NCBI GenBank assembly: GCA_033398695.1
Contig: CM065806.1
Span: 41,503,001 to 41,567,000 of the forward strand
Source of the DNA: Orobanche coerulescens
Lineage: Eukaryota > Streptophyta > Magnoliopsida > Lamiales > Orobanchaceae
Direction of reading: 5' to 3'
DNA length: 64,000 bases
Notes under the pieces: model-generated
Seen by the model: the letters and a program-made list of their open reading frames with translations, nothing else
Databases searched by the model: none
Told to the model about the DNA's origin: nothing
Position numbers and translations under genes: made by a program
Part shown: positions 1 through 10,795 of the stretch, one piece after another
Numbering within the stretch: position 1 is the stretch's first letter
Layout: each line of letters opens with the position of its first letter

Positions 1-150
1 TCATCTTGGGATCTATCTTGAGGCGCCGGATCATTGGACGGGTTATTTCCACCTCGTGTTGGTCCGACGGGATCATCTTGGGATCTATGCTGAGGGCGCT
101 GGATCATTGGAATACCCATGCTGTATAATGAAATCTTGTGGATTTGCATT
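1..150. repeat. tandem dimer of a ~73-bp unit in a B-type LTR
   Basis: The unit containing GGATCATTGG occurs at about 28 and again at 101. The corresponding dimer in the other family B LTR is at 59843 and 59917 (period 74). Homologous dimers occupy the same part of family A LTRs (period 72). Confidence 0.7.
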
Positions 151-236
151 GTCGGATTCCGGTAGCGGAAGTCCGTGTGGTGTATCTTGTTATGTATTAC
201 TGATGCATATTCGAATTGTTTAACATGATACTTGTA

Positions 237-268
237 CTAGCATCGTTTTGCTAACCCCTTCGGGGGTG
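237..268 (+). other. twin hairpin in LTR R/U5 (B-type)
   Basis: CTAGCATCGTTTTGCTA is followed by CCCCTTCGGGGG. Both arms can fold. In LTR sense this pair lies about 330 nt before the LTR 3' end (596), like the pairs in family A, A' and the other B LTR. Confidence 0.55.
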
Positions 269-840
269 GACATTGTTTTGATGTTCAGGTAGCCGAGGAG
301 CGGGGAGGCAGCCACAGTACCGACAGGACGATGAGATGGCTCAGTGATGTGATTGTTGTTATTGTTGTCGAGAGTTGTTTTTCTTGTTTCGTTCAGTACT
401 CGAGTACATCTGTTTTGATAATGTCCTTTCGATATGGTTGTATAAATTAACTCTTTGATCGGTTGAATCAAATATGTCTTTAAACTTCAGTTGTACGATT
501 GGTTTATATTTACACACTTCTTAAAATTAGCCTTGTAAATCCTTACCTAAAGGGTTTACGGCGCTGTAATTATTCCGAATATCTCGGGGTGTTACAATCT
601 CATCAACTCACAGTACATGAGAACGACAACAAGGTTCGCCTTCCAACATCAAAATCCACAATTAAAGGATTTAACACAAACAACAAAATACTCTAGTGCC
701 ATCCTAGCCAAGTAAGCCAAACGAACAACTTACCTCTTACGCACTTAGTCGATGCATGCAATTATGAAAACCATTCGAAAGCACTCATTTCCGGAAATGC
801 CAATATCAAATCACATTTGCAAAATGCACCACAATTAACC

Positions 841-984
841 GTCGATCCACGTCTCTGTGGACTCCTACCGAGACCCCGTCGGATCTAACCCGTAGTGGTT
901 AAAAGCAAGCTCGTCGATCCACGTCTCTGTGGACCCCTACCGAGACCCCGTCGGATCTAACCCGTAGTGAGCATACTCACACAC
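841..984. repeat. 72-bp tandem dimer in family A LTR 1
   Basis: GTCGATCCACGTCTCTGTGG starts at 841 and again at 913, a period of 72 bp, with only one or two changes between the units. Confidence 0.85.
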
Positions 985-2089
985 ACGTTACTCATGCAAT
1001 ACTAATATGCTAAGAATGTATGTTCATCAAGAATACTTACTAGAGATGGCCACTTACTCGACGCCGTTATCAAACTCTTCAAAACACAATAACAAGATTA
1101 AACACGGAATACACGATTCCATAACTTTAAACAACAGGGATATCATCAAAGCCTTCAACGTTCAAAAAGACCAAATCATAATCAATTCCCAAAACACACC
1201 GTTCACAAAACACACGCGTTTTGAAAGAGAGCCTTTAACGAGGCCAAACCGAAATCTTTTGAAACTTCATTTCAAACAACCAAACAAACACACCAAGACG
1301 ATCACCGATCATCATATCCACAAAATAATAAATGTATGAGCAAGGTACTTGCCTCGAATAAGAACAACGCGGAGAATCGACCGAAGTAGGTTGGCACGAA
1401 CCGACTACGAACCCGCCGACTCCACCGAAAGCCAACTCTCGCGATAATAAACTACGAAGGACAATAACGACAATGAAAATGAATTCCATAGCATGACTTA
1501 AAGCCGTTGAATTCAAAGAACGAATGACGAAAGTTCAAGTGTTTCCCCCAAAACGGCCAAGAACACGATTCGTCCCGACAAAACACGAAAACGGAATTCC
1601 AGGTTGAAATATGGATATACAATCCATAGAATGTGTTTAACAACATCATTTAACCACAATCGATCCATCCAAAACGGATGAAAAACGAGTTCGAGAACAA
1701 ATCCCCCAAAAAGTCGATTCGAAGGAAATCAAGAAATATACTTCGATTCGACGAAGAACAATGGATTAAATGATATTAAACACAAGAATACTACCAAGAT
1801 TAATCATACCCATCATGAATTAATCAAAAATACGGAACGAATTGGACAAAAACGCAAAAACCCCAAATTCAAGAATTTAGGGTTCTAAGAAGAGATTACC
1901 TTGATTCGCTGGATCAAAGGATGATAACGGATGATTAATCGATGATATGAACTCAAGAACTTCATGTATTTGTTGACAAACATCATGGCTCGAAGATATC
2001 CAAGTCTCCAGCTGCGGAAGAGAAAGAGAGGAAATGAAAAACGAGAGGAAATGTGACTGCTCTGTCACATTTATCTTAGTCTTGACTAG

Positions 2090-2360
2090 CGTGCGCCCAG
2101 TGCCGAAACTAGCGTCGCTTCTCGGCCCAGCCGCGATCGAGACACTGCTCGGCTAGGTAGCGCGTGCAGCCTTTCGGCCGTAGCGTGCGCTACCTATCGG
2201 TCGTAGCGTACGTAGTGTCCGGAAGTAGCGTGCGCTACCTGCCGATCCACCCGAGTCCAGTACCCCACTGCCTTACTGCCTCGGCCCACTAGCGTGCGTC
2301 GGCCGGCCGCATAACATGCGCTACTCCTGCCAGTTAGCGCACGCGCGATCTTCCAAAGAT
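2090..2360. promoter_or_regulatory. CG-palindrome array upstream of the LTR 1 TATA position
   Basis: Repeated motifs of the type TAGCGTGCGCTA, TAGCGTACGTAG and TAGCGTGCGTCG occur every 20-40 bp. In minus-strand LTR sense they lie immediately upstream of the (mutated) TATA site at 2070. Confidence 0.6.
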
Positions 2361-2947
2361 GGCGTGCGCTCGCCGGTTCTGCCGCGTCGGCTGGCGATGC
2401 CGCAGCCGTCCGGCCAAGATTACGCCACCGTCCGGCCAAATTGCTCACCGCCATGACCCGACGACTCGATTTCCGAAAACGTACGGAACGAACACGACGA
2501 AAAGTTCGCGGACAACATCAACGACCCGAAATGAAAACATAATGCAATAATTAATCATACGCGACCAAGAAAAGGGTCGAGACTACAAATACAGATACGG
2601 ATACCCATAACTTTGGGTAAATTACAAAATGGCCCAAAATGCCCGAAAATCACGATACGTGATCGAATAACCAAACCGAAGTTCGCAACACGTCTAACAA
2701 AGTTAAACGGACTTACGGGATACTCGAAACAGCAGTTTCGAACGAGATTCGCAAGAATCGAACTCAAGTGCGGAAAAGTCGCTAAAAAGCACGGAACTCA
2801 ACAAAACAACACCGAAACGAACTCGGATGACAAAAAGTGTAGAATTAATCATTCTCATAATGACGAAACGGTCATGAGCTAGTCGTCAAAACGGACTTCC
2901 GCCGAAAAAAAAAGAAATTACCCGAAATCAAAATTACGGGTATTACA

Positions 2948-2966
2948 TTATACCCTCCTTAAAAGA
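2948..2966 (-). other. polypurine tract of family A element
   Basis: Minus strand reads TTTTAAGGAGGGTATAA directly before the LTR start TGTAATACCC. This is the expected plus-strand primer for reverse transcription. Confidence 0.75.
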
Positions 2967-5306
2967 AGTTTCGTCCCGAAACTTAAAATAAGTAGGGAGA
3001 AGCAATATCCCCTGCCAGGAAAACTCGACGAGATACACAAAAACTGAAAACTCGCGCCCGACGGCGAAACGCTGCAAGAAACGCAAAGAGACATACGGCG
3101 TGAAAATACGCTCCACGGCGACTAACACAACGCCACCGGTAGAGACATAATAAAATCAACAAGTGACAAGCGTCATCAAATAGACAATACAATCGAGTCG
3201 ATTATCCGAACAATCACAAAACACAACAAACGAAAATCAATATGATTGACCAACCCAATGGTACATCAATCAAAACGCGAGCCAACCGCTGAACAAATAC
3301 GGAATCCCACCGCCCAACGGTTGGAAGATCGAAAACGAGACTAATTTCCCGAACTTAAGGGAATTACGAAGGAGTCTGAACGTTGAGCGATCACGAAACA
3401 AGATCAACAAAAACCGAACAATCAAACGATCGAATCACAACGATCAAGACAACAACAATCGAACACTCATGTTCGAATCACGAAGAACAATAAAATTCAA
3501 ACAACAATTCCAAGGTTCGCATCTCGACTCGAGATAATATATGATCCGGTGAAAACAACAACATGTGCATTCACATGAGATCCACAGGAAAGGTAATAGA
3601 AATTGAAAAGTCACAACGACAAACGAGTTATTCCGAAACAATACCACACTCGTTCGATCAACAAAAGCAAGGGATAGGGAAAGTTCAGAAAATGTCAACG
3701 AACATAAATGAGTCGACAGAGTCGAAAATACAGAAGTTCAAAATCCGACCCACTTCGAATAAAAGAACTAATAAAACCAAATGATGTCACTTCCGAACAA
3801 GGTTCACAAGAATCGAACCGAACTCGAAAAAGTCACAGCGATAACAAGATCGACCCACAACAAGATCACAGTTCGTTCGGACGATGCAACCGAATTAAAG
3901 AACAAGTTCATAAAGTATCAACGAACATGAGCGAATCGATAGACTGGAGAAAGAGAAAATACAGAAGTCAAAATAGTATGGGTATTACCTTCGACCTCGT
4001 CCACGAAATTCACCAAAACAGGAGCAAGGTAACAAGACATTAAACAACCGACACATAACGGAATAATCACCGATGCACACGGTCGTACCAAACAAAGCTC
4101 TAACAGTTCGCACATGAGCGATAACGCAGAAATCACTACGGGGCGACAACATTCAACACGAACATCCCACCTCTCACAGAGGGCTAACACAACAAATGTG
4201 TGGAAAACGACTCAACGCTCACACCGCCATTCGATCATACTCGGGAGCAAACATCAAAATGACAATGCGAACATCATACATACATACCCAGCCCTCAAAC
4301 GGGAATGGATAGGTTTTAAAAACTAAAACCTCACTTTGAAAATAATTTAGAAGAACACCGGTTGATCTTGAGTATCACCTTTTAAAAAAAGTACAAACGT
4401 GAAACATCATTATCGAGACTTTGGAGAACCATTTCGCATTTGATAAAAATGAGGACACTTTCTCTTAGTGAAAACTTTCAGAATATTCGACCCTCGGGTC
4501 TAAGTAAAAGTGTTTCTAAAACATTGAAAATATCTCAAAACATTTTGGTCCTCGAGGTAGAAGAATTTGGAAACATATTGTGGCACCTTGGATGTACCAC
4601 GAGAAAATAATTCATTTTAAAAGTACGTCTCGAAATTTACTTTCTAAGATACTCAAGGTTTTCAAAGATAATTCAATGGGCTAGAATGCCCAAAAATTTC
4701 TGGTAATTACACGAAACATTATAGCGCCGTGGGTCCCGCGCCGGAACTCACCAGGCTAAAAATCATTTACAACGTCAAAAAGGCCGATGACGGTAATATT
4801 TCAAAAACTTACAAAAGCCATTTACAAAATACTAAATACCGTCATAAGAATTTCGCCAAAACGATCAAGGCCATAATGCCAAAAACTCGGTTAAGGGAAT
4901 CGGTTTTTGAAATAGAACTCAGTCCGTAAAATACCGAAAGCCATTACAAAAGAACTCACGCAGCGGATAAAAGAAATAAAGTCAAACATGCACAATCCAG
5001 CAACACTACTCCTCATATGAACGAAATATGAGGGTCAAATAACCGCATATCAAGAAATCAAAATCCATAAGAGGATCCCGTCACTTAACAAATAATCATA
5101 AAAATAGCTCGTGTCACACGAGGCACAACACAAAGAAGGGAGACTTACATCCACAGGTCGCACAAAGTTGATGATCGCCCCACGATACTAATCACGATCA
5201 ACAAACTCAGATGACGCGTCGCGACACGACTCAGTCAGATAAAATCCGACGAAACAAGACTCAAACAACACGACTTGACCCGACAGCCTAGATTTCCTCA
5301 ACCTAA

Positions 5307-5318
5307 GCTCCGATACCA
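5307..5318 (-). other. primer-binding site (initiator Met tRNA)
   Basis: Minus strand TGGTATCGGAGC lies four bases from the end of LTR 2 (5323). It matches the usual plant TGGTATCAGAGC primer site with one change (A to G). Confidence 0.85.
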
Positions 5319-5677
5319 TTTATGTAACACCCCTAATCCGCTCAGGGTTATTAGACACCGTAGAACCTTTCCCCAAGGATCTACCAGGCTGGTAACAACA
5401 TATAACAACTCAACCATGCCTTTAATGCTAAAATGACTCAGTAGACCGATTTGGTCTTTCAATAAATACATACAACTCAAATACAACTCATGCCCACGCA
5501 CGGGTCAAAACACAACCACACCCGTACAACGGGAAAAATATAGCAGCGGAAAATAAAGTACAACTGAACCAATAAACAATGTACGGTTCCTCATGTGATT
5601 AGTATCAATCATCTTTCATCATCCTTCGTACCGACCCTGTGTTATGCTCCAAAACCTGAATGCAAAAATAGACATAC

Positions 5678-5723
5678 ACCCCCCGAATACTCGGGGGTTA
5701 GCAAAACTCCACTGTTTTGCTAG
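5678..5723 (-). other. twin hairpin in family A LTR R/U5
   Basis: CCCCCGAATACTCGGGGG is followed by AGCAAAAC...GTTTTGCT. Both stems are perfect. They lie about 355 nt before the LTR 3' end in transcript sense. Further copies are at about 11150-11196, 40348-40390 and 45911-45953. In family B the second stem is TAGCAT/ATGCTA, so pairing is kept with different bases. Confidence 0.65.
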
Positions 5724-6332
5724 TGCAAGTACAAGTGCAAAAATACGAGTCATACAATTCACATTCCACGAATAACAATAACCAGGAATCCTCAAAGATC
5801 CAAACGAAACGAAAAGTACTTCCCGAGGCAGGAATTTGAGAAAACGTTCCAAAACCGAAAGATCACAAATCAATGGAAATAATTTATAAAACAGTTTAGA
5901 ATGCCATCGAGAGTTTTAATAGAAAACAATTTAGGATTATCAAATCCCACTTTTCAAAACTCAAACGACGAAAGGGGTCACCGCCCCAAAGGTTTACTTT
6001 CCGTAAAATGACCTTTACCAAACCGTTGGGATTTTAGCCCCAAATCCGTAAAATGACCTTTACAAAACCATTGGGATTTTATCCCCAAATCTCATCAACT
6101 CACAGTACACGAGAACGACAACAAGGTTCGTCTTCCAACATCAAAATCCACAATTAAAGGATTTAACACAACCAACAAAATACTCTAGTGCCATCCTAGC
6201 CAAGTAAGCCAAACGAACAACTTACCTCTTACACATTTAGTCGATGCATCCAATCATGAAAATCATTCGAAAGCACTCATTTCCGGAAATGCCAATATCA
6301 AATCACATTTGCAAAATGCACCACCATTAACC

Positions 6333-6476
6333 GTCGATCCACGTCTCTGTGGACCCCTACCGAGACCCTGTCGGATCTAACCCATAGTGGTTAAAAGCAA
6401 GCTCGTCGATCCACGTCTCTGTGGACCCCTACCGAGACCCCATCGGATCTAACCCGTAGTGAGCATACACACACAC
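6333..6476. repeat. 72-bp tandem dimer in family A LTR 2
   Basis: GTCGATCCACGTCTCTGTGG starts at 6333 and 6405. Confidence 0.85.
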
Positions 6477-7566
6477 ACACGTTACTCATGCAATACTAAT
6501 ATGCTAATAATGTAAGTTCATCAAGAATACTTACTAGAGATGGCCATTTACTCGACGCTGTTATCAAACTCTTCAAAAAACAATAACAAGATTAAACACG
6601 GAATACACGATTCCATAACATTAAACAACAGGGATATCATCAAAGCCTTCAACGTTCAAAAAGACCAAATCATAATCAATTCCCAAAACACACCGTTCAC
6701 AAAACACACACGCGTTTTGAAAGAGAGCCTTTAACGAGGCCAAACCGAAATCTTTTGAAACTTCATTTCAAACAACCAAACAAACACACCAAGACGATCA
6801 CAGATCATCATATCCACAAAACAAGAAATGTATGAGCAAGGTACTTGCCTCGAATAATAACAACGCGGAGAATCGACCGAAATAGGTTGGTACGAACCGA
6901 CTACGAACCCGCCGACTCCACCGAAAGCCAACTCTCGCGATAATAAACTACGAACGACAATAACGACAATGAAAATGAATTCCATAGCACGACTTAAAGC
7001 CGTTGAATTCAAAGAACGAATGACGAAAGTTCAAGTGTTTCCCCCAAAACTGCCAAGAACACGATTCGTCCTAACAAAACACAAAAACAGAATTCCAAGT
7101 TGAAATATGGATATACAATCCATAGAATGTGTTTAACAACATCATTTAACCATAATCGATCCATCAAAAACGGTTGAAAAACGAGATCGAGAACAAATCC
7201 CCCAAAAAGTCGATTCGAAGGAAATCAAGAAATATACTTCGATTCGACAAAGAACAATGGATTAAATGATGTTAAACACAAGAATACTACCAAGATTAAT
7301 CATACCCATCTGGAATTAATCAACAATACGGAACGAATTGGACAAAAACACAAAAACCCCCAAATTCAAGAATTTAGGGTTCTAAGAAGAGATTACCTTC
7401 ATTCGCTGGATCAAAGGATGATAACGGATGATTAATCGATGATATGAACTCAAGAACTTCATGTATTTGTTGACAAACATCATGGCTCGAAGATATCCAA
7501 GTCTCCAGCCGCGGAAGATAAAGAGAGGAAATGAAAAACGAGAGGAAATGTGACTGCTCTGTCACA

Positions 7567-7572
7567 TTTATA
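7567..7572 (-). promoter_or_regulatory. LTR TATA box (family A copy 2)
   Basis: Minus strand TATAAATGTGACAGAG. The same element is present at 13031-13036 in LTR 3 and is mutated to GATAAA in LTR 1. Confidence 0.65.
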
Positions 7573-7582
7573 CTGGTGCAGC

Positions 7583-7880
7583 CTAGCGTGCGCTAGGCTG
7601 CCGAGCTAGCGTACGCTATCGGCCCAGGCCGTAGTCCAGAGACACTGCTCGGCCAGGTAGCGAACGCAGCCTTTCGGCCGTAGCGTGCGCTACCTTCCGG
7701 TCGTAACGTACGTAGTGTCCGGAAGTAGCATGCGCTACCTGCCGATCCACCCGAGTCCAGTACCCCACTGCCTTACTGCCTCCGCCCGCTAGCGTGCGTC
7801 GGCCGGCCGCATAACATGCGCTACTCCTGCCAGTTTGCGCATGCAGTCTTCCGGCAGTAGCTTGCGCTACTCCGGTTCCT
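7583..7880. promoter_or_regulatory. CG-palindrome array upstream of LTR 2 TATA box
   Basis: About ten variants of TAGCGTGCGCTA occur in 300 bp, including CTAGCGTGCGCTAG near 7587, TAGCGTACGCTA near 7609, TAGCGTGCGCTA near 7680 and TAGCATGCGCTA near 7725. They lie directly upstream of the TATA box in LTR sense. Confidence 0.65.
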
Positions 7881-8426
7881 GCCGCGTCAGTCCGGCCATT
7901 GCACGCAACCGTCCGGCCAGCTGTTCAGCCGCCATGACCCGACGACTCGATTTCCGAAAACGTACGGAACGAACACGACGAAAAGTTCGCGGACAACATC
8001 AACGACCGAAATGAAAACATAATGCAATAATTAATCATCCGAGACCAAGAAAAGGGTCGAGACAACAAATACAGATACGGATACCCATAACTTTGGGTAA
8101 ATTACAAAATGGCCCAAAACGCTCGAAAATCACGATACGTGATCGAATAACCAAATCGAAGTTCACAACACGTCTAACAAAGTTAAACGGACTTATGGGA
8201 AACTCGAAACAGCAGTTTCGAACGAGATTCGCAAGAATCGAACTCAAGTGCGGAAAAGTCGCTAAAAAGCACGGACCTCAACAAAACAACACCGAAACGA
8301 ACTCGGATGACAAAAAGTGTAGAATTAATTATTCTCAGAATGACGAAACGGTCATGAGATAGTCGTCAAAAAGGACTTCCGCCGAAAAAAAAGAAATTAC
8401 CGGAAATCAAAATTACGGGTATTACA

Positions 8427-8445
8427 TTCTACCCTCCTTAAAAGA
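8427..8445 (-). other. polypurine tract of family A element, second unit
   Basis: Minus strand TTTTAAGGAGGGTAGAA directly precedes the LTR 2 start at 8426. Confidence 0.75.
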
Positions 8446-10779
8446 AGTTTCGTCCCGAAACTTAAAATAAGTAGGGAGAAGCAATATCCCCTGCCTGGAA
8501 AACTCGACGAGATACACAAAAACCGAAAACTAGCGCCCGACGGTGAAACGCTGCAAGAAACGCAAAGAGACATGGCGTGAAAATACGCTCCACGGCGACT
8601 AACACAACGCCACCGGTAGAGACATAATAAAATCAACAAGTGACAAGCGTCATCAAATAGACAATACAATCGAGTCGATTATCCGAACAATCACAAAACA
8701 CAACGAACGAAAATCAATATGATTGACCAACCCAACGGTACATCAATCAAAACGCAAGCCAACCGCTGAACAAATACGGAATCCCACCGCCCAAGGGTTG
8801 GAAGATCGAAAACGAGACTAATTTCCCGAACTTAAGGGAATTACGAAGGAGTCTGAACGTTCAGCGATCACGAAATGAGATCAATAAAAACCGAACAATC
8901 AAACGATCGAATCACAACGATCGAGACAACAACAATCAAACACTCATGTTCGAATCACGAAGAACAATAAAATTCAAACAACAATTCCAAGGTTCGCAAC
9001 TCGAGACAATATATGATCCGGTGAAAACAACAACGTGTGCATTCACATGAGATCCACAGGAAAGGGAAAAGAAATTGAAAAGTCACAACGACAAACGAGT
9101 TATTCCGAAACAATACCACACTCGTTCGATCAACAAAAGCAAGGGATAGGGAAAGTTCAGAAAATGTCAACGAACATAAACGAGCCGACAGAGCCGAAAA
9201 TACAGAAGTTCAAAATCCGACCCACTTCGAATAAAAGCACTAATAGAACCACATGATGTCACTTCCGAACAAGGTTCACAAGAATCAAACCGAACTCGAA
9301 AAAGTCACAGCGATAACAAGATCGACCCACAACAAGATCACAGTTCGTTCGGACGATGAAACCGAAATACAGAACAAGTTCATAAAGTATCAACGATCAT
9401 GAGCGAATCGATAGACTGGAGAAAGAGAAAATATAGAAGTCAAAATAGTACGGGTATTACCTTCGACCTCGTCCACGAAATTCACCAAAACAGGAGCAAG
9501 GTAACAAGACATTAAACAACCGACACATAACGGAATAATCACCGATGCACACGGTCGTACCAAACAAAGTTCTAACAGTTCGCACATGAGCGATAATGCA
9601 GAAATCACTACGGGGCGACAACATTCAACACCAACATCCCACCTCTCACAGAGGGTTGACACAACAAATGTGTGGAAAACGACTCAACGCTCACACAGCC
9701 AATTCGATCATACTCGGGAGCAAACATCAAAATGACAATGCGAACATCAAACATACATACCCAGCCCTCAAAAGGGAATGGATAGGTTTTAAAAATGAAA
9801 ACCTCATTTTGAAAATAATTTAGAAGAACACCGGTTGATCTTGAGTATCACCTTTCAAAAAAAGTACAAACGTGAAACATCATTATCGAGACTTTGGAGA
9901 ATCATTTCGCATTTGATAAAAATAAGGACACTTTCTCTTAGTGAAAACTTTCAGAATAATCGACCCTCGGGTCTAAGTAAAAGTGTTTCTAAAACATTGA
10001 AAATATCTCAAAACATTTTGGTCCTCGAGGTAGAAGAATTTGGAAACATATTTTGGCACCTTGGATGTACCACGAGAAAATAATTCATTTTAAAAGTACG
10101 TCTGGAAATTTACTTTCTAAGATACTCAAGGTTTTCAAAGATAATTCAATGGTCTAGAATGCCCAAAAATTTCAGGCAATTACACGAAACATTATAGCGC
10201 CGTGGGTCCCGCGCCGGAACTCACCAGGCTAAAAATTATTTACAACGTCAAAAAGGCCGATGACGGTAATATTTCAAAAACTTACAAAAGCCATTTACAA
10301 AATACTAAATACCGTCATAAGAATTTCGCCAAAACGATCAAGGCCATAATGCCAAAAACTCGGTTAAGGGAATCGGTTTTTGAAATAGAACTCAGTCGGT
10401 AAAATACCGAAAGCCATTACAAAAGAACTCACGCAGCGGATAAAAGAAATAAAGTCAAACATGCACAATCCAGCAACACTACTCCTCATATGAACGAAAT
10501 ATGAGGGTCAAATAACCGCATATCAAGAAAACAAAATCCATAAGAGGATTCCGTCACTTAACAAATAATCATAAAAATAGCTCGTGTCACACGAGGCACA
10601 ACACAAAGAAGGGAGACTTACACCCACAGGTCGCACGAAGATGATGATCGCCCCACGATACTAATCACGACCAACAAACTCAGACGACGCGTCGCGACAC
10701 GACTCAGTCAGATAAAATCCGACGAAACAAGACTGAAACAACACCACTTGACCCGACAGCCTAGGTTTCCTCAACCTAA

Positions 10780-10791
10780 GCTCCGATACCA
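10780..10791 (-). other. primer-binding site (initiator Met tRNA), second unit
   Basis: Minus strand TGGTATCGGAGC, four bases from the LTR 3 end at 10796. Same variant as at 5307. Confidence 0.85.
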
Positions 10792-10795
10792 TTAA

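Larger units (their letters stand above)
1..596 (+). mobile_element. 3' end of a gypsy family B-type LTR (+ strand)
   Basis: This stretch is homologous, in reverse complement, to the first 600 bp of the family B LTR at 59339. Both share the motif order: a dimer unit, a twin hairpin, and a terminal block ending in GGGGTGTTACA at 596. It is therefore the R/U5 end of an LTR in + orientation, and the rest of the element lies left of the window. The base after the LTR end resumes inside a family A LTR (597 matches 6089), so a B-type element appears to have inserted there. The repeat ATCTC at 597-601 is a candidate target-site duplication whose partner is outside the window. No coding capacity is expected or seen. 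Confidence 0.75.
597..2947 (-). repeat. family A LTR copy 1 (truncated)
   Basis: This copy is collinear with 6089-8426. On the minus strand it begins TGTAATACCCGTAATTTTG at 2947. The first ~770 bp in + coordinates are missing because a B-type element (1-596) interrupts the LTR. Its TATA position (2070-2075) reads TTTATC instead of TTTATA, so this promoter copy looks damaged. The palindrome array lies at about 2090-2360 and a dimer at 841/913. Confidence 0.85.
2948..5322 (-). mobile_element. family A internal region 1, non-coding
   Basis: There is no ORF above about 110 codons and none resembles gag or pol. At the PPT end the minus strand can still be read as the short peptide FRDETSFKEG (about 2953-2985), matching the C-terminal tail that follows the chromodomain in the Tekay-like elements B and C of this window. 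I infer that family A arose by internal deletion of a Tekay-type chromovirus that kept only the extreme 3' end of pol. The remainder (2.3 kb) shows nothing I recognise. Confidence 0.7.
5323..8426 (-). repeat. family A LTR copy 2 (complete, 3104 bp)
   Basis: On the minus strand this copy runs from TGTAATACCCGTAATTTTG (8426) to GGGGTGTTACA (5323), with TG...CA ends. In minus sense its order is: U3 of about 860 bp, palindrome array (7583-7880), TATA box (7567-7572), a long R/U5 of about 2.2 kb, the 72-bp dimer (6333/6405), and the twin hairpin (5678-5723). It is the best complete reference copy of the family in the window. Confidence 0.9.
8427..10795 (-). mobile_element. family A internal region 2, non-coding
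   Basis: Collinear with 2948-5322 with scattered substitutions and small indels. As in unit 1, I see no gag or pol and only the residual FRDETSFKEG-like tail next to the polypurine tract. Both internal regions share the same non-coding content, so the loss of coding capacity predates the tandem duplication. Confidence 0.7.
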
